This document shows positions 34,456-48,500 of a stretch of DNA of 64,000 nt, piece by piece. The notes under the pieces were generated by a model. That model was not told where the DNA came from and made no database searches. It was given only the letters and a program-made list of their open reading frames with translations. The stretch's first letter is position 1. Every line of letters starts with the position of its first letter. The translations under genes were made by a program, and so were the position numbers. Source of the stretch: Lucifuga dentata (Eukaryota; Chordata; Actinopteri; Ophidiiformes; Bythitidae); the NCBI GenBank assembly GCA_014773175.1, contig VXCM01000418.1, positions 62,001 through 126,000 of the forward strand, read 5' to 3'.

Positions 34456-35632
34456 AAGTCATGGCCGTTAGCTGAGAGTTTAGAACTTATATTATGTTGT
34501 TAAACATTAATCATACATTTTTGCATCACTAGATGATGATGTCATTCGATCATCTATAAAGCACTTTAATGTAAGATCTGCTGTGGATATTCCCACAGTT
34601 CCCAGTGGATGAACTTTATTTTGGTGGCCTCCTCAGTGTTCCTGTAGCACCACCTTCAGGCCCCAACGGTGCATAAAAAACATCAAAGTCTGGAGTGCTG
34701 CACCCACGAACACATTTCAGACACTCCAGGCTGATTTCCACATTTTAATCTAATTCCATTTAATTTAATCTGTTTTAATCCACCACCTATAGTGTGTTAG
34801 TGTCTTCCCTTCCACAGAAATTTGGGAAGGGAAGACACTTCCCAAATTTGGGGGCCAGGGGGCCATCAAAAATTAGAAGTTGAAATTTATTATTTAAAAT
34901 TTAATCATTATTTGAAATTTGAATAATGCATTTTACACCACACATTATGCAAAAAAATTTGAATAATATATCTGTTTATTGGGAACTGAAGATTTGTTGT
35001 GATTTGACACCAGTTACTGTAGTTACTGGAGGTTTAACATCCCTCTGTTCATTTCTGACTGACGAAGCCATTTGGATGAATGGTGAAACATTTCAGAATT
35101 AAAAACCTGAATCCAGTTGACTTGACTCAGTTTTCATACAGTATAGCTACCTGCCTGGATAACTGAGAATCTTCATCATTCATTAAACAACAAAAGTATT
35201 TGTGTTTTTTTTCCTTTATTTGTTTTGCTCCATCAGATAAAAACATTTCATTTTTCATCTTTTTATCTGTTGGAGGATAAATTTAGGCAGATTTTTTTGA
35301 CTCTTGTTGCAAAATGTCATGTTTCAGATCATTCTGAGTTCACATAACTGAATTTAATGCTCTGTTGAGTTGCATTTTGTTGATGCTGTGAAACTCTGAC
35401 CCCTTAAAAAAACTGCAGAACTAAATAAAAATTTAACTATCAAAACCCAGAATGATAACTGAACTGAACTGAAACTGCAGCCATTAGAAACAAAAACAGG
35501 AAATATCAAAGAACAGAAATCTTGGTCTTGATATGCTGGTTTGTCAAGTTTACTCAGTGATTTTCATCACGTTAATGTCTGTTCCACAGAGACACGCGTG
35601 TCATGTTGGGTGTGTGGTTGTGTGTGTGTGTG
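34456..35632. other. Intergenic region between ubap1l 5' side and pdcd7 3' end
   Basis: Contains a hairpin (34799-34839), a segment (34985-35110) shared inverted with the element at 5944-6651, and a TTTATT (minus AATAAA) near 35215 that could be the pdcd7 poly(A) signal. No gene seen. Confidence 0.5.
34799..34839. repeat. 15-bp perfect inverted repeat
   Basis: AGTGTCTTCCCTTCC, 11-nt loop, GGAAGGGAAGACACT. A second competing pairing (TTTGGGAAG with CTTCCCAAA) overlaps the right arm. Confidence 0.85.
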
Positions 35633-38600
35633 TCAGCTTTGAGGACAGTGTGTGTTTTGCAGAGCAGAGGTCCAGGCCTGATCTGACGGAGCATCAGGAA
35701 GGATCCAGTCTGTAGGAAGTGAAGAACCGTCAGGATGATCAGCAGCAACCAGGAAGACGTCCCACTGTCTCCTGAAGGAAACACAGCGGAACTTCAGCAC
35801 AAAGACGCTCCAACATCGATAGTAAAGGTTTTTTTTTTTTAATACAAGATGGATCTGATTACATCAAATGCAAATTAATTTCAACAGTAAAATGGTCCAT
35901 TTCACTTCACCGGATAGTAAAATGACGTTATAACTAACAACAAGGGTTTTGGTGCGACGTGATGATGCAGACTGTTTGCACCACTGTGGTGATGAACACC
36001 ATGGTAACCGTAACCAACCAAGGCCTGCTTCAACTATAGATAAGATTAATGGGTCAGAGAGATATAGTTATGATTTCAGGGCTTCATATCCACACCCACA
36101 ACATAAGTGAGCAGATGTGAATATTTACTCAAAAAATGAAGTGTAAAGATAATATAAAGCTCTGATCCTGATGAACGTGCATGTGGGTATGTAGCATATA
36201 TTGTATAGATTGTGCTCAAACATGCATAATCACAGTATGATCCTTTAAGCCATACATACTCAAAGTATACCNCCCCCAAGTCATTTAAATCCCAAATGAA
36301 ATATGAGTAAATAAAACACTATTTAAGAAATTTTTAATTAGAAAAAAAAAGTGTTTTATACTTGTGAATTAATAGACATTATTTTCATAAAGTTGGAGAA
36401 CACAGCCTGATGGGAAATGGTCATGTGACTGTTTTGGTCACGTTTGTTGTCTCTGCGCACCACAAGTTTTATCCACGAAAACAAGCTAGCGAGTCCTCGT
36501 CACGTCCAACCATTAGCAAAAAAAAAAAAAAGNAAAAAAAAAAAAAAGTACTTCTAGCAAAAAACGACAAAGTTGATTGAGAAAATAGCCAATTCAACAC
36601 AAAATGGAGAGAGGACGATGCATTTATGTTAGCGTCTCGTGCTAATCCTAAACTGCAAGCGCCGCTATCAGACAAAACATGCTAACGGTCACTCGGCTTT
36701 TCCTCCTGGTAGCACAACAAGAACAGAAAAGATCATCTTTGTTCTCAACTTTTTACAAGACCAAGATTTCATGGCCTGTGTTGCTTGTTACGTGACATTA
36801 ACCTGCAGATTAAAGGCGGAGGGATTTCTTAGGAATGTTTTTTCCAACAGCCCCTGACTCCCGTTCTTTTTGCAAAACTGGCCCTTTGCAAAAATTATTT
36901 GATATCGCTGCTTTCATCTAACTCCTCACATAACAAATATCACAAAGGTGTGTAGATTTCTGTATGAATGTTCATTCTGTATTTCCTGTCGTTCTGTGTG
37001 ATTGTTGCTGACGGACTGAAGCAGCAGGAAGGAAACGCACCGTATCTGCAGCAGCGCGTGCAGCGAGCGCTCGGCCTGCGTGTGAAATTCTCTGAACGGC
37101 TGCAGAGCGGCAACAGCCGGCAGCTCGTCTGTCAAACACAAAAAAAAAACAAAAAAATGACTTTAAAGACATAAAAAAAAAAAATCACATCAATTACAGA
37201 TTTAATGAAAAAGCTGCGTCTGCGTGGGAGAATTGATGATGCGTTACCTCCAAACAGCATGGCATCCACCTGCTGCTTCCTCCTCAGGTGTCTCTCTTTC
37301 TCCTTCTTCTGTCGCTTCTCACGCTCTCTCCTGCGCTCCTCCTCCTGCTCTCCTTCCAGCATCACCATCAGCGCCTTCTCCTCCACAGAGTACACCGCCA
37401 TCCTCTTCATCATCACACTCCTCAGCTTCTCCAGCTGGCTGCTGAACGCCTCGTCAGACTCCGGATCGGTGAAGATACCTGCAGCACAGGTGACACCACC
37501 ACCATCCCCACACTGACTTTATGACCCACTTCATGATAGAAAACACCTCTCTCTCTCTCAGCTAAACTGCAGACGTTCAGCTTCTCTCTCTGCTGGTTTT
37601 CAGGTCTGATCCTGGACACGCGTGCACAGACCTCCTGCTGCTCGCCGCCGCCTCAACAACATGGATCATTCTCACCTTTCCTGGACGCCGCCTCCGTCCT
37701 CAGCTTGCGTAGTTTTTCCAGAGACCTGAGGATGTCCTGCATTCTCTTCACGTCGGCCTGCTTCTTCCTCACCTCACACAGAACCGAGTCTGCAGCCAGC
37801 TTCAGCTCCTGCTCCTTCAGGACGGAGAGAAAAAACACATTCAGTTCAATGTGTGCAAACTTATTCATTTAAAGGGCAGAAGGCCAAATAAAAATGTTAA
37901 CGTCCTGAAACTTTATGGATGTTGGGGTGGGAGGAATTTCTCACCAGATTATCTTTAAGAACAAAAAAATGTATCTTTGCTAACTAATGCTAACTCTTCG
38001 CACTAATATCAACAGCAGTGGAAATGGTAGAAGTTAAATTCAAACCATCGTCTCCTCTAAACGTTTCACAAAAAGATGACATTTCCCTTCACACACTTCC
38101 TGACAGAAAGGCCTCCTCCTTTTTAATATTACACTATTATTCTCTTAAAAAAATCACTTAATTTTTTTCTATGCTTTCCTCCACATAACCAAACAGCCTA
38201 GTCTCTCTCTCTCTCTCACACACACACACACGCACATCACTTGACACACATCTCTCCCAACAACATAATCCAATAAAACACCGGATATATGTTTATATAT
38301 ATATATACCGGTTTATTCTGCCAAGAAAATCAATTTTATTCTTATTATTTTTTAAATAACCTTTTCACCAATAAAAAGTGGATGAATGAGAGTTACTATA
38401 GAAGCTGAGAGCCAGCCTGAATAAAGAAAAAGCTGTATAACTTTCCAAAATCTGAACGTTGTCTGGGAGAACTTCCGGTTTTGGGGAAAATGGAGTTACC
38501 TTCTTCTTCTCCTCTACTGCGTGTATCTGCTTCATCCTCCATTTATCTATTTCCGCCTCCTTCTCAGACACGCGCTGCTCCTCGCGCGTCTCCTCCAGCC

Positions 38601-39528
38601 GCTGCAGCACGCGGGCTCGCTGCCTGCGGGCTTTCCGCTTCCCCGCGCGTGACACCGCAGCTTCCAACCCGCTCAGAGCTTCACGGTCACCGAGGACTCG
38701 GAGTTTACCCTGCAGCTCCTCTTTCAGCCTCAGAGCCGCGACATGCGACTCTGTCCACGCAGCCTCGTCCTGCAGGTTGTCCCGGAGTGTCTCGCAGGTG
38801 TGGGACAGCTCGGAGACCAGCCGCACTGCGCCGTACAGCGCGTCCCTCATCTCACCCACGGAGACGCGAGGTTTCCGCTGTGACCGTGAACTCTGCGAGT
38901 CTGTGGCTCTGCTTTGTAAGAAACTCTTCAGCCACAGCTCATCCTGCCTCCTCTGAAGAGCCTTTTCATCCGCAGCGTGGGTCTGTGCAGCTTTTCCAGG
39001 AATCGTCTTCCTGTCGTTACCCCACGGAGCAAAATCACCTCCACTCCCACGGAAATCCTGGTATTCGTGCTGCTGTTTCGGGTTCGAGTCTTGGTGGAAA
39101 TCATAGAGATTACTCTGCGGACCAGATCCGCAGTTTGCGCTAAAATTTGGAGTAAAAGTGTTAAAATCTGAAGCTCCTGTGCTGTTCAGCGAGTTCAGTG
39201 GACCGATGGAGCACACGGAGGAGAAGCCGCTGGGCGGACAGATGAAGGGAGGCGGTGGGACCGAAGGATCAAATGCATATGGATGACTAAAGCCAGACCC
39301 CCCAAAACCCCTTAATCCGGGAATGGCCGGAGGAAAATCGCATCTGAATCCGTAAGAGGGACCGACATGTTCGGGAGAAGGCGTCCACTGAGCAGCCTGG
39401 TCCGGCTGCAGCGGGTCTTGAGCCGCGGTGCCCGGTTGTGGTGCTCTGCTGGCGGCGTACGGAGCCTCCAGGTAGCCGCCATTATAAAACAGAGGCGGCT
39501 GTTTCTCATGACGAATCGTGTTGTCCAT
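35633..39528 (-). CDS. pdcd7: Programmed cell death protein 7 / U11-U12 snRNP 59K (pdcd7), five exons
   Basis: Component of the U11/U12 di-snRNP of the minor spliceosome (59 kDa protein, binds the 65K protein), nuclear. Exons, minus: 39528-38500, 37814-37676, 37478-37248, 37128-37041, 35771-35633; 1626 nt, 541 aa (human 485), phases 0,1,1,2. The N-terminal third is Pro/Gly/Phe-rich and disordered. From ~residue 235 there are long charged helices (RKARRQRARVLQRLEETREE, LMVMLEGEQEEERRREREKR) predicted as coiled coil. The C-terminus has PFREFHTQAERSLHALLQIR and RQWDVFLVAADHPDGSSLP, colinear with human PDCD7. The start is the first ATG (MDNTIRHEK). The final exon uses the TGA at 35633-35635. Confidence 0.96.
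36120..36244. mobile_element. Foldback MITE family C, right-end fragment
   Basis: Ends GTGCTCAAACATGCATAATCACAGTATGATCCT followed by TTAA (36245-36248). Left part missing. In pdcd7 intron 4. Confidence 0.65.
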
Positions 39529-39599
39529 TTTCAAAGTGATTATTACACAGAATCGATCGAAAATATCAACATCTTAACCCAGGATAAGCAGAAGCCATG

Positions 39600-39630
39600 T
39601 TTACGTGACGTCACTGACACCGGATGTTGT
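39600..39630 (-). promoter_or_regulatory. pdcd7 promoter candidate: CRE plus ETS motif
   Basis: Full palindromic CRE TGACGTCA at 39606-39613 lies 78 bp upstream of the pdcd7 ATG, next to CACCGGATGT, an ETS-type core. Both are common in housekeeping promoters. Start site not visible. Confidence 0.5.
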
Positions 39631-39724
39631 TGCTTCTTCTTCACCGTATGAATTTCGGCAGCCCATCAACCGCTACTGATACAACTGCCACTACTGGCTA
39701 AAGTTGGTACAGCAAGGCTATTAA

Positions 39725-41150
39725 AGGACCATGCCTGAGTTTTTTTCTTATACAGTATATTTGCATATTTCAGTACCTTTATTCATTCAATAAATCAGTG
39801 GTGCTTGCAGAAAGTATTTAATGGAGCAGCAGATTAGGTCAGTGAAAATCTTGGGGTTGCACACTAAAATTTTATGTAGGCTACTATTACAATTAATTTA
39901 TTATACACTTTGTTTTAACGTGCAGTATTTAAAATGAAATAGTTTTCTATGTAACTTTTGCAGTATCATTAGAAATAAATTCAGAAAAAAAACTATTTGG
40001 AATTTACAGTTCTAATAGATATTAATATTGTTTATCATATCTGTAATTTCATTATATGTTATGTATAATGACAATAAAGCTATTCTATTCTATAGCTGAA
40101 CCTTTAAAAACAAATGTAATATTTTTTACATTTCATTCACAAAATCACTAAAGCTGATGAATTTCAGTTCCCTTCATATCATGGTCTTTGTTCTTACATT
40201 CTCTGTACAGAAGACAATAGACAATGCCCTCTACATGTGTTGTGCCAGTTTTAAGGTGGACTGGAAAAAGTCAAATAAGAAGCATGAGAATAGTGTAGTA
40301 GAAATTAATAATTAGTGTCTTTAATCAAGTTTCTGGTATGTTTCTCAGTCTGTGATTAGGCATTTCAGAGGGTCAGAAGCTCATGTAGCAGTTCAAATGG
40401 CACATGACATATACAAAGGGGTATTTTTCAGGCTGAGAGAAAGAAATGTTTGTTTTCCTACGTTATGCATTTCATCTGCTGGATATTTTAGCAACAGGGC
40501 ATATACTCCCTATCCTGCAACCTTGGTGATATGATGGTCTGGGAAAATTAAGATCCTTTGTTTGTACCTGTATAGAGACAGTTACAAGCTATTGGCTCTC
40601 TTGCCATGGGGTGAACTCATGCTCGGTCACATGATCACCTATGCAAAGAGCTTAATTTTTTGTATCTTATTATAATGTGAGTGTGATTCTCTGTTATTTT
40701 CAGAACCAGCTATGTGGACTCTATGTCTTTGTGCTGATGTTGTTTCTCTGATATCATTATTAGAAAAGAGTTTTTGACTTATCACACCTCTCCTTTAATT
40801 TCTGTGAACAGAGAAATTATCTAATATAATAATTTCCCTGAAATCTGAAGACAGTTTCAGGCTCATTAAAAACAAGTAAATTGTGTGCTCCTCTGCAAAG
40901 TGCCCTGTCGTGCTGTGGCTCAGCAGGCATCAATTAATATAAAAACACTCGATAGAACACAGAAATTAAAGGAGCATTTTCTCACTTATCATAGCATATA
41001 AATAATTCCTGATCACTGATGAAGCTATACTTACAAGTTGACTAACTACCTGAATAAAATTGAATTCTTAACCAAACTAAACCAGCCACAGTGCTAAATT
41101 GCAGGACGGGCCACAACATGTGGTGTTGAGGAGTTTTAAATCAGGTCGCA
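39725..41150. other. Intergenic region pdcd7 / spg21, unassigned
   Basis: Begins TTAAAGGACCATGCC (39720-39734), a left-end scrap of MITE family C. The rest is AT-rich with no recognised exon. A full CTATTCTATT / AATAAAGC motif near 40070 suggests a LINE tail. Confidence 0.4.
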
Positions 41151-41155
41151 GGTTT

Positions 41156-41262
41156 TAAACGTGTGCTCCAGGGCTATTTTATCCCCGATTCTCTTTTCCA
41201 TCGACAACAACAAGAACATGGCATTGTGTAAATACGCAGACGATGTGGCTCTGATCTTGTTT
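41156..41262 (+). mobile_element. LINE reverse-transcriptase scrap (YADD box)
   Basis: One frame reads AILSPILFSI then KNMALCKYADDVALI, i.e. the LSPxLF and YADD motifs of a non-LTR reverse transcriptase with the spacer shortened. ~35 codons only. Confidence 0.75.
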
Positions 41263-41589
41263 TATGGCGTTCTTGTTGTTCTGTTTGTGTTTCTGGTTCA
41301 ATAAAGTTCTGTTGCATCTAAAGTTGACATTGTGAAAATAACAAGATATCTTTCATTTCCACTGCTCCTTAAAATGAAAGAAGTTCATTTTAAAATAATT
41401 GATATTTACCCATGTAGTGAATTACTGGGAATTAGATTTAATTTGGAGATTAATGAATGTACATTTTTATGAAAATGATATTGAAAATCAAGAAAACCTT
41501 TTCTACACCTGTAATATTGTCAGAGCCTTTTGGGATAGATTATATGTGCCAAAAATATAATACCTGTGTTTAAGAATGTAGGTTTTTTT

Positions 41590-42025
41590 TTTTGTTTGTT
41601 TTCATGCAAAACAAACACTGAATATGTTTGAAACAACATTTGATAACTGCAAAAGTGTACATACACAAATGCAGGTTTCTTAAAGTTGCTCCTAGTTTTG
41701 TGGCATTCAGAAATAACTTAAATTTTTTTTTTTTTTAATTTTAAAAAGACTGAAGGATAATGTTTCCTTAAAGCTGTTGAAGCAAATGGCAATATATGAT
41801 GCTGATTATCCCTTATTCTGTATTTATTGTATATATTTTGATATATATTATATACTATTTATTTACTTCATTTTTTGTGTTTTTATTTTATTTGTTATTA
41901 TTTTTAAATTTATGCTAAGACGGCTGCTGTTTGGTCTTATTGTGTTATTTTTAGCACAGATGTACTGCCTGTATTTTTTTTTTTTTTTTTTTTTTTGGAA
42001 AATGGTTAATTAAAAAAAAAAGGAA
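41590..42025. other. T-rich low-complexity stretch
   Basis: Several T-runs (41581-41591, 41722-41737, 41976-41996); the plus-strand frame at 41777 codes Tyr/Phe/Ile only because of base composition. Confidence 0.6.
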
Positions 42026-42089
42026 AGCTCTGTTGATCTTCTACATAACAGTACCGCGCGTGGCCGTGGGGGGGCGCTGTGTTGTTTTG

Positions 42090-42228
42090 AATGGGAGGCG
42101 GAAGCAGAAAAGAGGCTGAGTCTTTGCGGAAGTGAGAAGCTGCAGTCATATGACCAGACAACCGGAGAAAAAGCTGCACAAAAATGGATAAAATCCCACG
42201 GACACGGTGACTAAACCACGAAGAAACG
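42090..42228 (+). promoter_or_regulatory. spg21 5' noncoding exon and core promoter
   Basis: GC-rich island (GCGCGTGGCCGTGGGGGGGCG at ~42056) followed by two ETS-like cores (GCGGAAGC 42098-42105; GCGGAAGTG 42126-42134). A donor-like GAAACG|GTAGTA at ~42229 could join the acceptor before 42514. Exact start unknown. Confidence 0.5.
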
Positions 42229-42527
42229 GTAGTATTAACTATAAGTCATATCTAAATGTGTCGGATGTTATGATTGGTCAGCGAATCTGTCTTCAAACTT
42301 TAGACTCCTGGCGGTTTTGATTGGGTCATATTTTGTCTATTATAATTATTTTTTTTTAAATTTATTTTATGTACTAATGAAATTCACAGCTGTAAATTAG
42401 CTTTTTGTGTTTTTTCTGTCTAACTGAAAGCTCATGTAGCCACTTAGCTAACATAGCCTAGCATCTTTAGCTAGCAGCAGCCTTTAAAGGTCCGCTGTTT
42501 TCTCTTTTTCCAGAAAGTCTTTTGGAA

Positions 42528-45500
42528 ATGGAGGAGATAAAAGTGTCTCCTGACTATAACTGGTTCAGAAGTACTGTTCCCCTGAAAAGAGTGAGTACTC
42601 CTCCGCTTTCCTCCACTTTCCTTTCCTTCTCCAGCCCGGGATGGAGCCCATCACTCCATAGCAATCAATCAATAAAAATCCCGATGATCTTTATTTGAGT
42701 GAGACCTGTCATATCAGGAATGCAGCTCAGAATGCTTTTACTGGAAAAAGTACCAGAAAAAAAAATTAAAACTGTTCAAGCTACTAAATGTTAGAAATAA
42801 TAAATCTTGTATTAGTTAATCATGAAAGACTGTGAATATAAATATAATGTACTCATTGTAAATTCATCCTTTGGGCTCCAGTGTTTTTAGGATTTATGAG
42901 TGATTTGTTCATATCTCTCTTCATTTTCAACAATTTTCCTGTGTTTTGACCCGGTTCCATTCTTAACCTGACTCCTGATCAAAATTCATCAAGTTCACGA
43001 GGATCCAGAAAATCAAATTCCCAGAATCACACAGGATTATTTCTACCATCTTGCCAGACACGGATTCTATCGTTTATTAAATCCCAGACAAAAATTCACT
43101 GAACTAACATGGACAACATTCCCATGTAGCAGCAGCTCCACTTTCAGAGGAAAACAGCATGGCCTGCTTATTGTCAGGCAGAACTCTGCTTGATAAGAGT
43201 TGCATAATGGCTCATAACTAAACTGTGAGACTGACTGACTCATTTAAAACAACTATTTTTGTTGGGTTTTTTAAATTTTTTTATTGTTATTGCTATGCAG
43301 AGAATTACACTTGTGTTCAAAAGTCTGGAATCATCCAGACATTTTCCTGTTTTTGAAAGAAATGGACACTTTTATTCACTAAAGTGGGATTAATTTATGT
43401 AAATATATAGCAAAGACAGTAGTAATGTTATAAATGTTTATTAGTGCTGGAAATGAATGATTTCTTATTAATTATTCACATAAAACTGCAAACCATTTTG
43501 TTGTTGAAGCTGTTGTTTTGATCTGAACTTTCTGTTTTATTTTATATTAGATGCAGTTTGTGTTTTTCTGTCGGACAGATGCATAACTTTATGTGAAATC
43601 TTCAGTTTTTAGCAATCTGACACATGAATTAACCTTCATTTCACAAAACAATAACAGTCTGATGTGTTTCTTCATAAAGCTGTTTTATTTCTCCATTTTT
43701 GAACCAAAATTGAACTTTAGGAACGTCAGGCCCTTAAAACCCAAATAAAGACAATTTACCTGCTTAATTGAACAGAATAATGAGTTTCAGGTGTGCTAAC
43801 ACAGTTACAAGGTCTAATAACCAATTAGCATTCAAACATGATTAATGAGGAGCTTAAAGAGTTTATCATTAAGACACTAGATTAATGGCTGCTGAAAATG
43901 AAGCTTTGCAATTTTAATAAATCACTCATTTCCAGCACTAATAAACATTTACAACATTATTAATGTCTTTACTATATATTTACATCAATTTAATCCCACC
44001 TTGGTGAATTCAACTGCCATCTCCTTTCAAAAGACAGGAAAATGTGTAGGTGATTTCAAATTTTTGAATGCTTTTGTAATTGTGCAGGAATACGTCATGT
44101 GACCATGAAGATGGAAAAAGAAAAGTATCTACTAAATATTCATATAAAGACAACTGGAGGGTTTTTTTTTCTTTTTAATAGCTCTCTTGAAATATTTAAA
44201 ATGATTTCTTATGGCCTCAGCCAAATGACCGGCATGGTGTCGTGACTACAACATGTCATTCCATGTACAATGGGGGGAATTGATTTTTCAATTAATTGCA
44301 ATTCAAATTTAAACAATTCCAATATCAATTCATAAAATAAAAAAAGCTTTCTTTTAAGTACTCTAATTTTTAACTGAACGCTAGTAGCGTAAGTAGCACT
44401 AGTAGCATAAGTAACAGTAGTAGCTGGTAGCATAAGTAATGCTAGTAGTATAAGTTCTGTGTGATTTTAGTGCGACTACTCGACTACGGAAAGCGTAGAA
44501 GATCAAGCTTGTATTAAAACATTTTTGGCATCGTTTTGTCTTTCAAAAGCAAAAGAACGCAGACGAGCCCGACAAAAGTAAGAACATTTACAAAATATGT
44601 AACTCAGAAGTAAATTTTTGTGGCAACACAATGAGCTTGTGGAGCCGCTTGAGGAAGCGTCACGCCGCCGCCGTGAAGTCTGCAGCAACGCCACCTGAAT
44701 GAAGACAGATGACGTAAAAAAATGCATCGACCTGCAAGCTGCCATCTGCCTCACCTCCAGCCAAAAAAATAAGTGAGTCGTTTCTATTTTTATATGGAGG
44801 ATATGCATCCTTACAGCATCGTGACAATGAGGGATTTAAGAACATGCTTCAAATCCTGGAATCACGAAACTCTGAGCCACACAACAACACGTTAGTGAGG
44901 CAGCTACACAAAGCTTCATGTGGAGGTCAAAGAGCATCAGAGTCCAAAGGTCAAAGGTCAGCCTGAAGCTGTTTCATTAAGCTTTCTGCATAGATTTTGA
45001 AAGAATGTCTTCACTTTTTTATACAATAATGTAATTTAGAAGACATAACCATAACAACATTTTCCAGAATTTAACTGGATCAAATTGAGTCAGGGCTTTG
45101 AAAATTGAAATTGAATTAAATCTGAAGGTCAGAATCGATATCCAGCCCGGCTTATGAGGGAAAAGAGCTTCAAAACAAACTGAATGAAAATCCTCCTCAG
45201 AAGCTCGACTGTAAGCCGCTCAGGAATTTTTGTCTTTTCAAAAGCAGCTTTCATTTCAACAGATTTTAAAATGGACACAGAAAAACAAACGGCCATTCAC
45301 TGCCTGTAAAGAGGGTTCATGTTGAAGGTCTCCGTCCTGGTTTCCTGTTTGTTGTGGCGGGCTTGTTGATTGGTCTCCGTTGTCCGTGCGTTAGATACCT
45401 TCAGATTTCCTCTGCTCTGTTCCTCTGCTGCTGAAGCTTTGCCTGCTTTAAGGTGTTTTTACTCCTCCATGGTTTGGTTCAGTCAGACGCAGGTTTGTTT

Positions 45501-48500
45501 CCTCTTTGATACGGTTTGTTTGTGCAGGTTTGAACACAGCGATCGCCTCCGGGTGTCGACCAAAACAAACACACCCAAACCGTTTAGAGGAGGAGATCTC
45601 TGCCTGGTTCCTCACAAACACTGAAGCAGTTTGTTTGTGGTCTGAACACAATACAAATGACTTCTGAACAAAATACAGGTCAATCTATTGATCTATTGAT
45701 GTATTGATTGATTATCAACAGAGGTGTGTGTGTGTGTGTGTGTGTGTGTGTTTCACGTTAACTAAACTCCAGCTTTGATAATCATGAAAGATGGAGTTCA
45801 GATGAACATGTGTTCAGGTTAGCGTGTGCTTGTATGTTCTCAGCATGTTGTTCCGTTCTCCTATTCAGCGTCTGAAGGCAGCATGTCTTCTTCACATCAT
45901 GTGAAGCAACATGTGGGTTTCCACACATTGTCTTGAAGTCAGGTTCAGCTTCTGCTGTCATAGTTTTCTTGCTTTATGGATCAAATGACTAGTATCATTC
46001 ATCTTTGTTCATCTTATTTAGTTTTACCACCACAGGAAACTATTTCCTGTTTGAATTTCTTTCTCCGCCCCCAGACATTTCTGACCAATGAACACAGAGT
46101 GTTGTCACATGACTTTTGCTGATATATTTTGGTTTGATTGGATGTTTTCCTGTGTGAAACTAAACCAAACCCACAATTTAGTCCCTGATTCAGACCAGAG
46201 CAAACGATCTACAGATCTGAAAACAGCCTAAGATCCCATTTTTGTATCACCAAAATTAACTCCGTAGTCACTGACAGGAGAGTTTCTGACTGATGATCTG
46301 ATTAGTAACTCCGTATGAGTGTTTTGCACAAGTTACTGAAAAGATGGTTCCTCTTTCCCTCTGTGCCTGGAAAAGCAGGAGAAATAAGAATTTTCCTGCA
46401 ACACGTGTTGATCAGGAGTTGAACTCAGGTCAGTCAGGAGTCACGTTTTTAGACGTGTTCCTGCCAAATTTACACCCTCAATCAATAGAGTGTAGGAATG
46501 AATAGACGCATGGGAGCTGCCGGGCACGTAAAGCAGGCTGTTATCAGACATGTGCGCCTCCAGTTACAGGGTTTTTAATGATTATGAGTTTATGCGCTTA
46601 ATATTTTTATATTTACATGTATTTAAGTGCAGGGCTGCACAATAGTAATAAGCAGCATGTGCGACCTCAAAGGGAAAATGCACATCAGAGAGAGAGAGAG
46701 AGAGAGAGAGATCTCTCCCACAGATTCTAATGAAGTTCATTTAATTTGGCAGAAAATGTTGTGGGATCTGACCTATCCTGAGCAAAGAAAGCAGAGACAC
46801 CTGTTGCAGGTAGAGAACCACATCTCACCTGTAGTAGCACAAACAGCATGTCCTCACCACATGTTTTAAGCATCAGGACATCAGACTGATGACTGAGGCC
46901 CTGCAACAAACTGTAAACCTGCAGAAACCAAACACCAGGAGAAAAGAAGAAGTAGACGGGTATTTTTTTTTTTGGATGTTAGCGGTGTGTGAGAGAAGTT
47001 GTGAGTCAGACTGTTGTTGTGTGTTTAAAGTGCATGAACACAAAAACCGCATGTATGTGGGAGTAAAACTTGAAAGCAAAACTTGAAGCAGCTGTCAGGT
47101 GAATGAAACCACGAAAGGAAAATGGTTCACAAACAGCTGAGATCAAAACAAATCAAGTTTATTTATGAGTATTTAATATTTACATAAGATAGAACAAAAC
47201 ACAGTGAAGCAGCGTTTTGTTATTATGCAACACAGACCTGGAATAACCTCCCAGATAATATTAGACAAGACTTGACTCTGACAACTTTTAAGTCAAAGCT
47301 AAAAACTTTTCTATTTTACACTGCATACTCTACCTCGTAATGACTACAAACTTCTTTTTAAATTTATTTTAAAATATTTTTCACCTTAACTGTTGGATTT
47401 CTGCACCTCTTGTCAGCACTTTCTCTTTTTAAATTTGTAAATCATTTAGTTTTAAGTATTTTTTCTTTTGTATCTCTTCTCTGTACTTTAGCACCTTATA
47501 AATGTAAATGTTTTATTTTTACAATGTTTTTTAATACGCTGTAAAGCATTTTGATTTTCCCAGTGTATGACATGCACTATACAAATAAAGTTGCCTTGCC
47601 TTTATTTGTACCAAAATCATATAATGTCCCAAGGGTTTTACAGACATTAACGGTTCCGACCAGCCCAAATTCTATGAAGATGAGAAAAAACTCCCTAAAA
47701 AAACTTATTATTAAAGAAAACAGGAAGAAACCTCAGGAGAGGTCATTCAAAGAGAGATTCTCTCTCCTCAAACGACCAGGTGTGACATAGGAGCCGCAGG
47801 TGAAGAAACAGACAAATTACAAAGACATAAAAACAATGAAACTTTACAGGATGGTATAAACAGCAAATAAGCAATGATCCAGTAAGATGTAGACAATATG
47901 AATCATTGTCATGGTGCTTTAAGATATGAGTCACATGACATAATGACCTCTAGTGGATGAGTGAGATGAATCCAGCATTCATGCTTATGATTTTACTCAT
48001 TTAACATCCACAAAATCATCTGTACGTCTGATTTATTTAATATGTATGTGAGGATGAGTCAGCTGTGTGACACAGTGGAATTTTTTTTGTTTTGTGAACC
48101 AGCAGGTGGCACTGTAGTCATTGAATGGAATAACTCCTGAGACACAAATAAACCAAATCATGCGTATTGCGTATGAAAATGAACCGGCAGTATTGATTTT
48201 GTCTCCTCAGATTATCGTAGATGATGACGACAGTAAGGTGTGGTCGCTGTACGACGCCGGACCAAAGAGCATCAGGTGTCCCATCATATTCCTGCCGCCA
48301 GTCAGCGGGACGGCCGAGGTTTTCTTCCAGCAGGTTCTGGCTCTGACCGGTTGGGGCTACAGAGTCATCTCAGTGAGTCACAGCAAGCTGAAGGAAATGT
48401 TATTAATACGGTCACATGACGACTTTATGAATCACGCCTTTAATGTTTGAGCATCTTCATCAATACTTTGTGTGTTTGCAGGTAGAACAGTTAAAGTCTC

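Noticed and set aside
37205..37524. Ser/Leu-rich plus frames opposite pdcd7 exon 3
   Set aside because: Antisense of the charged coiled-coil exon.
38459..39171. Plus-strand frames of 165 and 220 codons opposite pdcd7 exon 1
   Set aside because: Shadow frames of a GC-rich coding exon; composition is Ser/Arg/Pro rich and matches nothing known.
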